Shown here piece by piece: positions 21,301-30,096 of a stretch of DNA of 64,000 bases. The DNA is from CAVTYH01 sp963738835 (GTDB lineage: Bacteria; Planctomycetota; Planctomycetia; Pirellulales; JADZDJ01): positions 744,001 to 808,000 of the forward strand of contig CAVTYH010000001.1 of the NCBI GenBank assembly GCA_963738835.1, in the 5' to 3' direction. The notes under the pieces are model-generated. The model was given only the letters and a program-made list of their open reading frames with translations, was not told the origin of the DNA and searched no databases. Numbering within the stretch: position 1 is the first letter of the stretch; every line of letters starts with the position of its first letter. The position numbers were made by a program, and so were the translations under genes.

Positions 21301-22300
21301 GTACGTGCTCGATCGATACGAAGGGTTGATCTTGGTTGGCGCTGGCACGTTGCTTGACGGCAATCCGCTCAACAATTTTTTGAGCCGCGAATTGACATTT
21401 AATCCGGGCGGCATTTTGAACGGAGGCCGGGCGATCACCATCGTGGGCCACTACGCGTACATTTGCTGCGATGCGGGATTAGTGGTCGTGTCGTTGGAAG
21501 ATCCGATGAATCCACATGTCACTTCGGTGGTCAGCAATGATGTGCTGCATTGCCCGGAAGCCGTCCAGGTGCAGTTCCGCTACGCGTTTGTCTGCGATGC
21601 CGAAGGCGTGAAGGTCCTGGATGTGACGGACTTGGAACACCCCAAGCCGGTAACGCAGTTGCCGCTGCCCGAAGCGCACAACATTTATCTAGCCCGCACC
21701 TACGCTTACGTCGCGGGTGGCAAATCGGGCTTGATCATTCTCGACATCACAAATCCGGAAATGCCGCGCGTCGATCAGATTTTTGATGCCGGCGGCTGCA
21801 TCAAGGATTTGCACGACGTAAAGCTGGGCATCACCAACGCCAGCGAATTCGCATATCTGGCCGACGGCGTCAATGGCATGCGCGTGGTGCAGCTTACTTC
21901 GCCCGACACGCCGGGCAGCGCCGGTTACAGCCCGCGGCCAATGCCGGTGCTGATCGCCACGCATCGCATTGCCAAGGGGGGCAGTGCGCTGGCGATTTCC
22001 AAAGGGGTGGACCGCGATCGGGCCGTCGATGAATCGGGCAGCCAGATTGCCGTGTTTGGCCGTGTCGGCGCCCGGCCGATGAATCTCGATGAGCAACACA
22101 AAATGTATTTGCGCAATGGACGAGTTTGGAAAGTGAGTGACGATCCGTTCGACAGCGAAATCTACCGCTGGCTGTTGCCGGCGGGGGCGACGCCGCTTCG
22201 CACAACCATGCCATCGATTCCGCAGCCTCCGGTACGACTTCCATCAAGTTCGGGGGATGTTGGGCGAGCAGATGCTCCTCCGTCGATTCCAACGCCCTAG
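18314..22300 (+). CDS. Secreted decaheme cytochrome c fused to an LVIVD-type beta-propeller
   Basis: About 1,328 aa with signal peptide IIPVLLWLLMPMSAWA. Ten CXXCH heme-attachment motifs lie between about residues 69 and 807: CIQCH, CCDCH, CGACH, CTACH, CIVCH, CIDCH twice, CIACH, CFGCH and CTDCH. From about residue 910 the sequence changes to repeats of the LVIVD propeller type, for example YAYVAGGKSGLIILDITNPE and FRYAFVCDAEGVKVLDVTDL, about five blades. A multiheme electron-transfer region fused to a likely surface or partner-binding propeller fits an extracellular or outer-membrane electron outlet. The start at 18314 is chosen at the signal peptide; 18299 is also open. It follows the barrel gene closely and converges on the minus-strand redox operon. 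Confidence 0.9.
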   Translation: MRRIKANIIPVLLWLLMPMSAWAQSPVKLASATSAEHAEMIPYPVPAELQGIDLSQQTAEEALGKSISCIQCHQGVGDMHDKPTVRLGCCDCHGGDPSCPTKEGAHVHPLFPNAWPSSANPVRTYTLLNHESPEFIRFVNPGDLRVAHISCGACHAKEVLQVRKSMMTNGCMLWGAALYNNGSVPFKATHFGESYSMHGSPQRLQTVPTPTQEEIEHKGVLPFLDPLPRYEASQPGNVLRIFERGGRFRPEVGIPEKDDDPGKPRTRLSVRGLGTENRTDPVMIGLQKTRLLDPTLNFLGTNDHPGDYRSSGCTACHVIYANDRSPVNSGPYAKFGHLGTSFSPDPTIPKNESGHPIDHKFSVAIPSSQCIVCHIHPGTNVLNEYLGFMWWDNETDGDLMYPARQKYPTEEESVQAQMSNPDETAVRGLWSDPNFLANVTNLNSSTRHTQFGDFHGHGWVFRAVFKKDRTGNLLDYLGRVIGDPSNTLLQAAMTPPTPEERVHGKNRDGVPVHLMDIHLEKGMHCIDCHFNQDNHGNTKLYGEVRAAIEIQCIDCHGTATERSKLATSGPAAPNGGFNLRQYRTPWGKPRFEDRGDSIIQHSMVEENTEWEVVQTADTVNPANRHYNVRSQMAKTVRMADDGKLEYGDLQPGQKCAHENSNMSCIACHSSWNPSCFGCHLPQKANKKLPQLHNEGDVTRNYTAYNFQTLRDDVYMLARDGNVTGNRIGPARSSCAIHVGSYNNNRESIYVQQQTISGDGMSGIAFSTNVPHTVRGGPPKELQKQPEMYPLTVAGRGGTMETKTCTDCHVSKNNDNNAIMAQLLMQGTNFVNFIGRYCWVACGEHGLEAVEVTEREEPQAVIGSTLHEVAYPDYFREFVDRGRMLENAHEHPGKDIKDQVLHPLEKPEILQVQARGEYLYAACGTGGLRVFDIAFIDDKGFSERITTAPVSPIGQRFYVPTRYCTAVAAPTTIAPDPTRIQHPENQEQPVNGLYAHLYVLDRYEGLILVGAGTLLDGNPLNNFLSRELTFNPGGILNGGRAITIVGHYAYICCDAGLVVVSLEDPMNPHVTSVVSNDVLHCPEAVQVQFRYAFVCDAEGVKVLDVTDLEHPKPVTQLPLPEAHNIYLARTYAYVAGGKSGLIILDITNPEMPRVDQIFDAGGCIKDLHDVKLGITNASEFAYLADGVNGMRVVQLTSPDTPGSAGYSPRPMPVLIATHRIAKGGSALAISKGVDRDRAVDESGSQIAVFGRVGARPMNLDEQHKMYLRNGRVWKVSDDPFDSEIYRWLLPAGATPLRTTMPSIPQPPVRLPSSSGDVGRADAPPSIPTP

Positions 22301-22399
22301 GGCGCCCACGAAGTTGGAGTGGTTCCTCGCCGGAGGCGACCATTGCGTGGTGCCCGAGCCTCCGGAGTTGAGCAAGCGGATTATCCACTGATGATTCTC

Positions 22400-22420
22400 C
22401 GGAGGGCATTGCCCTCCGGT
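22400..22420. terminator. Hairpin between convergent redox operons
   Basis: A perfect 9-bp stem, CCGGAGGGC with GCCCTCCGG, and a 3-base loop, midway between the 3' ends of the decaheme-propeller gene and the pentaheme gene. There is no long T-tract, so it is probably a bidirectional stem-loop of moderate strength. Confidence 0.55.
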
Positions 22421-22463
22421 TATCACTAAACGCTACCGCACGATGAGATGCGCTCTGACAGCC

Positions 22464-24061
22464 TCATTGGCGGGAATGCACTAGTTCGTTGCGCAGCGCT
22501 TGAAAGTGCTGTTGAAAACGCTCAGGCGAATAAGCGGCTGCCGATTGCATCGCGGATTGCAGATCGGCATCGGTGATCGCTTGCGAGCAGGCGTCTTTCA
22601 CGTCCGATCGCAGCGGATTCAATGACAATCGCAATTCGGCGTTTAAGGTGCTAAGCTCTTGATTGATTTTTTCGGATGCCGGATTCGTCTGATTGGAAAG
22701 AATTGTCGAGTTCGCCGGTGGGTTTAGGTTGATGTAAATGCTCTGAAACGCCCACGCGATTTGCGCGCGGAATCATAATCGGGCGTGCCATCCAGGGCCG
22801 CGTCGCACAGCTGCTCTAAGGCAAGATTGGCAGCTTCGCGGTTGTATTTGAGGGGTTTCATCCGATCGAGCAATCGATCGAGAAAGACGACGAGCTTCAT
22901 TGCTGGCTCGGCGATTACCGTGGGGTCGCCAAACGTCTGGCGGCGAAATGGCGCGTCCAAATCGGCGGTAAGCGTTGCGAATTCCTGCTTCGTTGCTTTG
23001 GCGGCGGAACGATCAGAGCCGAAAATCTGATCAATCGCCACTCCGATTAGTGCTTGTGGCCAGCGGGCAATTTGCGGGCGGCCCGGCGCTGCTGACAGCC
23101 GCGTTTGGCGCCAGGCTGGGTAGCGCAAATCGTGGTGGCACATGGCGCAATCAAACATGGCAAATTCCGGCCAAGCCGGTTTGGTGCGGGGGCCGATTTT
23201 TCCATTTGCTTCGTCTACCAGCAATTGAACCGATTGCCGCAGCGTCATCACCGCGCCGTAAAGCACCGTTTTGAGAGCTGGCACGGTATCGCGACTCTCA
23301 CCCAATTGCGATTGGAGATAATCCAGATCGCGGTGGGTTTCATCGGCATGTGGCGGACGATCGCCGTCGATCTTGGCCAATTGATCTGTGACATCGCTCC
23401 AATGTTTCATCCCTTCGCCAAACTGCCGCAACTCAAAACTCGGCAGCGGTGGATGGCCCGCGGCGTACATTTCGTGCGTGATGACTTTGCCTTGCTCAAC
23501 ATTGCCGACGTGGCACGACAAACACATACCGGCTCGGACTTGCGGATCACGCAGCATCGTCATTCCATAATCGGCCGAGCGCTTGTGAAACGGAAGCGTC
23601 CGCCACTTGGGATTCGAGTGCTCAACCAGGTACTTGCTCGACGGACCGTGACACGCTTCGCAAGCGACCCCTTCGGCCAGCACGGCGTCGTCCGGACTTG
23701 GCCGAGCTGCTTGCCAATCGGCATGGCAACTCAGGCAGCGTTGGTCTTGTACGATGTTCCAGCCTAACCGCCGACCGATGGCTTGGCCGCGATCACATTC
23801 GAGCAGTTTGAACGCCTTCGAATGGCGATCGTGAGCCGACCAGATTTGCGATTCATTCATCGCGATGAAATAATTCCGCCCACTGTCAAAATCTTGCTGG
23901 ATCGGTTGGAAATGGCAGCGCTGGCAGTTGCTCGAACCGTAATACTCGAATTTCGGCTTAGCAGAAGACTTCTCCGGCGAGGGATCAGCGGGCAACGCGG
24001 AAACGGCTACAGCGGCCATGGGCAGCAACAACACGAGATGCAGCTTTGCACGGCGATTCAT
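22464..24061 (-). CDS. Pentaheme c554-like cytochrome, one frameshift
   Basis: About 533 aa after frame repair. A signal peptide (LVLLLPMAAVAVSALPA) is followed by five CXXCH motifs: CQRCH, CLSCH, CEACH (in GVACEACHGPSSKYL), CLSCH and CAMCH. The GVACEACHGP and GMCLSCHVGN contexts and the distal histidines (AAGHP, CHHDLRYP) are those of cytochrome c554-type multihemes. The C-terminal 100 residues are in another frame: DSAR should continue QIAWAFQSIYINLN, so one base is missing near 22768. The true stop is then at 22464. The start overlaps the stop of the next upstream gene by ATGA, indicating translational coupling. Confidence 0.85.
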
Positions 24062-25791
24062 GATGTCGATCCAGCGTCGGACAGCAAGCGAAATGCTTCA
24101 TCGAAAAGTTCGAACAGATTTTTCCCGGCCAGTTCGCCGGGCAATGTAGTCGACGGTTTGAAGTACGGATCGAATTGCTCCGGGCTGTTGAGGCCGGACC
24201 GCAGCACGCGCAGGTTCGACGAGGGGGCTGGAGCGGTTGGCGCGGCCAAGTCGGAAGGGAAGCTCAGCCGATTGCGGATGGCTTCTAGCACGCTTTCGGA
24301 CTGCTTGTCTGGTGCGGTCGCCGCTGAACCGGCTAATTTTGTGGCCTCGATTTCCGATCGGTAAACCGCCACGAGCGCCAGATAGTTTTGAACGAACTCA
24401 TCCCAGCTTTCAGGTTTGTGTCGCTGAAACTGGGTTGCCAACGAATGGATAATCGCCCGGCGAAGCGCGGTCGCCTGAGGTGAATTGGGCTGGACCGCAA
24501 GCTGTTTGCTAACGGCGCGGTTGAAATCGGTCAGCTGAGTACGACTCTTTACCGCATCTTCAGCCACGCGTGTGGTTCCCGGCAGCGGCGTTTGCATAGT
24601 TTTGGTAAGCGCATTGAGCGCGCTTAGGAACTCGCTGCTTTCTGAGTGCGGAGTAAGCGCTTCTGTGCCGGCTAGCAACCGCGGACCTTCGTAGTACCAG
24701 GTGCCCCAGGCAGGCGCGCCGGATCGACGCTGCGGACGATCGGTTGTATCAGGAGCATGGTTCGGATCGAGACCCGCATGAATCTTCGCCACATCAGCGG
24801 CGTTTAAATCCTGACGCCAGCTCTTGCCGCTTAAACCGTGATGGCAGGCATAGCAATCGTATTCGGAAAGTTCCGGCCAGGACGCGGGGACGAGGAATTT
24901 GTGACTGGCAGCATCGGCGTCGGTTGCCGTTTGGGCCGTCTTCGCGCGGCTTTCGAGCAATCGCAGTGCGGCTTCTGAGGCGGCGAACTGACCCGCGATC
25001 CAGGATTGTAATTCTTCGAATCGACTTTTGTCTTTTTGTGTATTCCAATGCGGCGGCAACGCTGCCATATAAGCCGAGAATTCGAAATTCAACCGTGGAT
25101 GCCCGGCGGCGATTAAATCGTGATTCACATCGCGCCACGGACGCCCCTCGGCATCAGATTGGCCAACATGACACCCGACGCAAATTTTCGCGCGGGCTGA
25201 AATACCCTGCGTGTCGTTCATGCCGAACTTTGGTACGAATCGCGCTGTTCCCAACTGCTGCCACCCGCGCATGGTGTGGGCTGCCAGATAATTCTCGGCC
25301 GGGCCATGACACGCTTCGCAACCGACGCCATCGGACAACAGCGATGCGGCATCGTTGAGTGCAGCGCTGGAACGAGAACCGGCGACCGGCAACGAGTGGC
25401 AGGCCAAACATCGCTCCGCTTTCGCGGCTTCGCCAAGTCCGATCGCCGCCGCCATGCGCTTCGATTCCGGCGTGAACAGCACAGAATACGACTGCGCGTG
25501 CGGATCGTTGGCCGCCCAGATGGCATACGCGCTGTTCCACTCGCGACCCGGCGAGAGCGTCGGACTGCCGTGACAAGCGCGGGCGGCACAAGAACCGGAG
25601 CCGATATAATGCGGCGGTGCGATCGAATCCTGGATTGCGGCCGGCGGCGCAGGAATAACCTCCGGCGAACTTTGCACGGCGGAAACAGGCGCTGCGACGC
25701 GAAGCCAAACGGTGGTCGCGCAAGTACCGACGATGCTCACTGCCAGCAAGGTCGGCATAACCGATCGGAATCCACCCCATTTCAACCGCAT
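24058..25791 (-). CDS. Multiheme c554-like cytochrome with one CX4CH site
   Basis: About 577 aa with an N-terminal hydrophobic anchor or signal (MPTLLAVSIVGTCATTVWL). It has four canonical heme sites (CLACH, CEACH, CVGCH, CYACH) plus an unusual CAARACH, a CX4CH motif, at the first position. The contexts GVGCEACHGPAENYL, AGHPRLNFEF and CYACHHGLSG match the neighbouring pentaheme protein, so the two are paralogues. CX4CH can bind heme in some c3-type cytochromes. The start at 25791 gives a compact signal; 25827 is an alternative. The gene overlaps the pentaheme gene by four bases and lies about 130 bases after the cNMP/ferredoxin fusion. Confidence 0.88.
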   Translation of the reverse strand: MRLKWGGFRSVMPTLLAVSIVGTCATTVWLRVAAPVSAVQSSPEVIPAPPAAIQDSIAPPHYIGSGSCAARACHGSPTLSPGREWNSAYAIWAANDPHAQSYSVLFTPESKRMAAAIGLGEAAKAERCLACHSLPVAGSRSSAALNDAASLLSDGVGCEACHGPAENYLAAHTMRGWQQLGTARFVPKFGMNDTQGISARAKICVGCHVGQSDAEGRPWRDVNHDLIAAGHPRLNFEFSAYMAALPPHWNTQKDKSRFEELQSWIAGQFAASEAALRLLESRAKTAQTATDADAASHKFLVPASWPELSEYDCYACHHGLSGKSWRQDLNAADVAKIHAGLDPNHAPDTTDRPQRRSGAPAWGTWYYEGPRLLAGTEALTPHSESSEFLSALNALTKTMQTPLPGTTRVAEDAVKSRTQLTDFNRAVSKQLAVQPNSPQATALRRAIIHSLATQFQRHKPESWDEFVQNYLALVAVYRSEIEATKLAGSAATAPDKQSESVLEAIRNRLSFPSDLAAPTAPAPSSNLRVLRSGLNSPEQFDPYFKPSTTLPGELAGKNLFELFDEAFRLLSDAGSTS

Positions 25792-25917
25792 AAATTCCCC
25801 GGCCGCTAAGATCGTACGAGCGCCCAACGCCCCATTATCTTAGTTCGCCAAAAATGCGTTCCGCAATCATGCGAAATAAAAAGGGCCCGATCTGTGCCCC
25901 TTGGTGAAGTCTGGTCG

Positions 25918-28290
25918 TCACGATGCTTCACCCCGAACAATCTGCAGCAATTCCTGCCCAGTCATCCGATGGGCCGCGTCGTGGGGGCAGGCGTAAACGC
26001 AACTGGGCTGACCATCGATATTGCGGCACAAATCGCACGAGGTGGCTTTTTGCCGCACGACAACCGCCCGCTGACCGGTCAGCGGATCGATCGTCTGCTC
26101 GTCCGTGACAAAGCCGTGCATGTTGATGTTGCCGTAGGGACAGTTGACTGCGCATTTGCCACAGCCGATGCACCAATCTTCAATCACAATTTCCTTGCTG
26201 CCGACGCGCCGAATCGAACCCACCGGGCAACCAACCAGACAATACGGATCCATGCACGAGCGGCAAGAACTGGCGACCAGATACTTGTCGAACCGCAGCC
26301 CTTCGCGGATCAGCCGGGTCACGCCGTCGTGGGCATCGGCACAAGCCTTCGTGCATTCGTCGCAGCGGGTGCATTTTTCCAGATCGAGCACCAGCAAGCT
26401 TTGGGCGTTGAGCAAACCTTGGCTTAAAAACTCGTCCAGCGGCACGCGCTCGATTTGCATTCGCTCCGACTCGTTTTGCTCTAACCGTTGCCGAGCGGCA
26501 GCAACGAACTGCCTGTGCATCTCGGGGAAGGAGGCCAACAGTTCGCGGAAATCGTCGCCGGTGATGCGCACCAGATCGACATGATCGAGCGCACTGCACG
26601 TTGCGGTGCGCGTGCCCGATTGCACCATGTCGCGAAGTTCCGGCAGATCAGAGAGCAAACCGATTTCGCCGAAATATCCGCCGGGCCCGACGTAGTTGAG
26701 CACCGCCTCGCCGCCGGGCCGCCGCTGCGAAACCTTCACGAAGCCGACACGGACCATGTAAAAATGATCGGCCTTGTCCCCCTGGCGGAAAATCACTTGG
26801 CCCGGATAGACACGAATCAACTGCACCCGTGGTCGCACGAAATCGACAAAGCGTTGAAACTCAGCAGGGCTTTGCAGCAGGTCGGCGAACAGCCGCACGC
26901 TGCGCAGGTGCGAATCGAGCGAGCGACGCCGATAGACGTCGTCCAGCAATTTTCGAGACGTTTTGTTCCGTTGTAGCACGTAAAGCACATTGCGCAAAAT
27001 TTCGAGCACCGTCGTCTCTTCTGCAGCGATCACCGTGGCGGCTCGCGGATAATTGCTCATGCACGTCATTTCGCCAAAGATGATGTCGTCGGGGGTGAGC
27101 AATGCCACCGGCTTGTCGTATTGCAGCGAGACGGGTGCATCGACGGGAATGAACGAGCCGCCGCTTTCGTCTTCGCGCTTTTCGCCGGAGCGATTCACCA
27201 AACGGCTAACCACTCGGCCGAGCAAACCGAAACCGCCGCTGCGTTCTTGCCGCACGTGAGAAAGCGGCGTGCGAATGCGGACTTCGACCTTGCCCGACTC
27301 AATCACGAACGCGGTCGAGCCGAATTCGCCTTCTTTGCAAATGACTTCCCCCGCCTTGAACTCGCGTCGAACCACAGAGCCATCGTTCCAACGCAGAAAT
27401 GCATCGGAGACGCCTTGAAACAACCGCTGCGACTTCAACTCCTCCGCCTTCACGGGCTGCGGTTCGGGCTTAATGTCGCGCCAAGGTTTCACATCCACCA
27501 CGCTGCGGCTGGAAAGCGCGCCCGTGGGGCACGTCACCATACACTCGCCGCACGCCACGCAGGAACTGCTTCCCATGGGATCGTTCAAATCGAATGCAAT
27601 TCGGGCGGAATATCCTTTTCCCATCCGGCCGATCACGTAGTTCTTTCGCACTTCGCTGCAAGCCCGCACGCAGCGGTCGCACAAAATACAGGCGTTGTGA
27701 TCGACGGCGATCACCAGCGATGAATCGTCTTGCCCGCGATCTTTCGGCGGCGGCGGCAAGCGGCCGGGCTTCACATCCAGTTGTTTGGCCAACTTTTCCA
27801 GTTCGTTCTCGCCGTATTGTCGTCCCTGCTCGCGCGGACGATTGTGATCGGTCATCAGCATTTCGATGATCATTTTCGCCGTCTGCTTCACCTTTTCGCT
27901 GGTGCGGATGGTCTTGATGACCATACCGGGCTCAATGGAGCGGTAACACGACGGCACCAACCGATGGAACCTTTCTTGCTCGACCACGCAAACGCGGCAC
28001 GCGGCCACCGGCGTCATATGTTCGCGATGACATAACAGCGGAATCGGATTGGCCGGCTCGCCCAATTGTTCGCAGTAAAGTTGCGTCGTGGCGTCGTAGA
28101 TGGTGTTCAGCCGCGTCGAAACGATTTTGCCCGAGGCGTCGTACGACGGCTTCACACGGTTCATGACCACCTTGTGGCCATCGATCGTCAGCTCGATGTT
28201 CCCCTGGCCAAACAAATCCATCTGCGAACGGCCCATCGTCACGAGCTGATCGCCAAGGAGCAAATCAAATTCATCAAATTCGCCAGGCAT
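25918..28290 (-). CDS. NuoG/HoxU-like iron-sulfur protein fused to two cyclic-nucleotide-binding domains and a polyferredoxin
   Basis: 790 aa with a rare domain order. Residues about 87-115 hold a [2Fe-2S] site with exact Cx10Cx2Cx13C spacing. The next region resembles the NuoG His-Cys3 domain but keeps only the histidine (MLMTDHNR); its cysteines are gone. Two [4Fe-4S] motifs follow (CILCDRCVRAC, CVACGECMVTC). Two cNMP-binding domains come next, around 300-450 and 490-610, each with phosphate-cassette residues (IIFGEM plus YPRAATV; YFGEIGLLSD plus GTRTATC). The last 150 residues form a DmsB/NrfC-like ferredoxin with four cysteine groups (CTRCDECTKAC, CRSCMDPYCLVGC, CIGCGKCAVNC, CDLCRN). It likely passes electrons from the NuoEF protein encoded 20 bases upstream; whether it binds cAMP is inference. 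Confidence 0.9.
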   Translation of the reverse strand: MPGEFDEFDLLLGDQLVTMGRSQMDLFGQGNIELTIDGHKVVMNRVKPSYDASGKIVSTRLNTIYDATTQLYCEQLGEPANPIPLLCHREHMTPVAACRVCVVEQERFHRLVPSCYRSIEPGMVIKTIRTSEKVKQTAKMIIEMLMTDHNRPREQGRQYGENELEKLAKQLDVKPGRLPPPPKDRGQDDSSLVIAVDHNACILCDRCVRACSEVRKNYVIGRMGKGYSARIAFDLNDPMGSSSCVACGECMVTCPTGALSSRSVVDVKPWRDIKPEPQPVKAEELKSQRLFQGVSDAFLRWNDGSVVRREFKAGEVICKEGEFGSTAFVIESGKVEVRIRTPLSHVRQERSGGFGLLGRVVSRLVNRSGEKREDESGGSFIPVDAPVSLQYDKPVALLTPDDIIFGEMTCMSNYPRAATVIAAEETTVLEILRNVLYVLQRNKTSRKLLDDVYRRRSLDSHLRSVRLFADLLQSPAEFQRFVDFVRPRVQLIRVYPGQVIFRQGDKADHFYMVRVGFVKVSQRRPGGEAVLNYVGPGGYFGEIGLLSDLPELRDMVQSGTRTATCSALDHVDLVRITGDDFRELLASFPEMHRQFVAAARQRLEQNESERMQIERVPLDEFLSQGLLNAQSLLVLDLEKCTRCDECTKACADAHDGVTRLIREGLRFDKYLVASSCRSCMDPYCLVGCPVGSIRRVGSKEIVIEDWCIGCGKCAVNCPYGNINMHGFVTDEQTIDPLTGQRAVVVRQKATSCDLCRNIDGQPSCVYACPHDAAHRMTGQELLQIVRGEAS

Positions 28291-28310
28291 CGTGTTCTTT
28301 CGCGATTGTT

Positions 28311-30096
28311 TTAGTGATGAGCGCGGCTCGTTTCTCTTGGAAGCTCTTTTGCATACTTCAGGACGACGTGCGGGAAATGCTTGATCATGGAACGGATCGG
28401 GCTGGAAACTACCCAGCCGAGCCCACAGATGGCAGCTTCAAGCAACATGTTTGATAAATCGTTCACCGTGTTCAAATCGCCTTCGCCACGGCCCTGCAAC
28501 ATGCCTGTCAGAATATCGACAAGCTTCTGAGAACCCAATCGGCAGGGCACGCATTTGCCGCACGATTCGTTGCGGAAAAATTCGGTGCAGTTGAGTGCGG
28601 CTTCCATCAAGTTGGCTTGATCGCCATAGACGACGCACGAAGCGCCGAGCATGAAATCGGGGAACGGTTTGAAGACATCGAAATCGAGCGGCACGTTCAG
28701 AATGTCGATCGTCTTGGCATCGGCTGTCACAACGCCGCGTTCGACTAGCGTTTTCACGAACGCGCCCGGCTGCTTCGATAATTCCAGAATCGGCGGTAGA
28801 AATCCGCCTGACGGACCCGACGTGCAAATCGCCTGCAATTGCTGTCCGTCGCGCATGCCGCCGGCGCAGTCGAACAGCAGTTCGCGGACGGTCTGGCCCA
28901 TCGGCACTTCATAGACGCCGGGCCGATTCACATCGCCGCTGATGGAAACTAGCCGCAAGCCGTTGCCGCCGTTCGTGCCCGAGTTGCGATACCACTCGCC
29001 GCCGCGAATCAAAATCGACGGCACCCAAGAAAACGTTTCCACATTGTTCATCGATGTCGGCTTGGCGTACAAACCTTCCAGCGACATCAGCGGCGGTTTG
29101 TTCCGCGGTTCCGCCCGGCGATCTTCGATGGCTTCCAGCAGTGCGGTTTCTTCGCCGCAAATGTAACCGCCGGGGCTGACGAACACTTCCAGCTCGACAT
29201 TCAAATCGGAACCGAGAAGCTTCCGGCCCGTGACACCCTGCTTTTTCATCTCGGCCAGCGTTTTGCGTACGGCGGCGATTTCATCTTGATATTCATGGCG
29301 GATAAAGATGAACCCACGTTCCGCGCCGACGGTGAGCGCGGCCATCGTGATGCCCTCGATCATCAACCACGGTGCCCGCCGTAATAGTTCGCGGTCTTTG
29401 AATGTGCCGGGCTCACTTTCGTCGCCATTGCAGACCGTGTATTTCGGGAAAAACGGCGCGTCGCGGACCGTCGTCCATTTTCGTACGGTCGGAAAGCCGG
29501 CCCCACCCATGCCGCGCAGATTCGCGGTTTCGATGGCCTTGAGAATCGGATCGCCAATGCGTTTGCGTTTGCGCTGCAGATCGGAGTCCGGGTCTTTCTT
29601 CCACTGGTCGACGAAGCGTCGGATGCAATCGAAGTTGGGCTTGCCATCGTACGGATCGATTTGCCAACCGAGCGGCGTGTTCAACGACTGCGGCGGCGGC
29701 AGCGGTTGGCCAGCGGCGGCCAGGCGAACGAGCGATTCCAACTCGGACGTTGATTTATCGTAGTACACCAGATCGTTGATCATCACCGCCGGCGCTCCAT
29801 CGCAGCGGCCCAAGCAGGAAGTCGCTTTCGATTTCGACTTGTCCCGCGCCGATTTCTCCGGCCAACGTTTTCAATCGCTGTTTGCAGCCCGCGGTGCCGC
29901 GCAGGTAACAGGCCATGTCGCGGCAGACGCGCACTTCCACCGCCGGCGGCGGCGACAACCGGAAGTGCGGAAAATAACTGGCCACTTCGTGCAGCCTGCA
30001 CAGCGGCGTTTTGATGCGCTCCGAGAGCTCGCGCAACTCGCCGGCCGGCAAGTAGCGATGTTCATGCTGAATTTTGTGGAGCTCTTGGACAATCAT
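28311..30096 (-). CDS. NADH dehydrogenase-like flavoprotein, NuoE-NuoF fusion, one frameshift
   Basis: About 595 aa after repair. The first ~115 residues are a thioredoxin-like NuoE domain with CRDMAC and, after the shift, SCLGRCDGAPAVMIN, the four [2Fe-2S] cysteines. The rest is NuoF: the FMN/NADH motifs RGMGGAGFPTVRKW, CNGDESEPGTFKDREL and GGYICGEETALLEAIE, and the [4Fe-4S] site ESCGKCVPCR with a later cysteine in AAICGLG. Such EF fusions occur in HoxF and NAD-dependent formate dehydrogenases. One extra A near 29836 shifts the frame; removing it gives VEIEATSCLGRC. It oxidises NADH and should feed the NuoG-like fusion encoded next. Its start overlaps the decaheme stop (ATGA). Confidence 0.9.
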
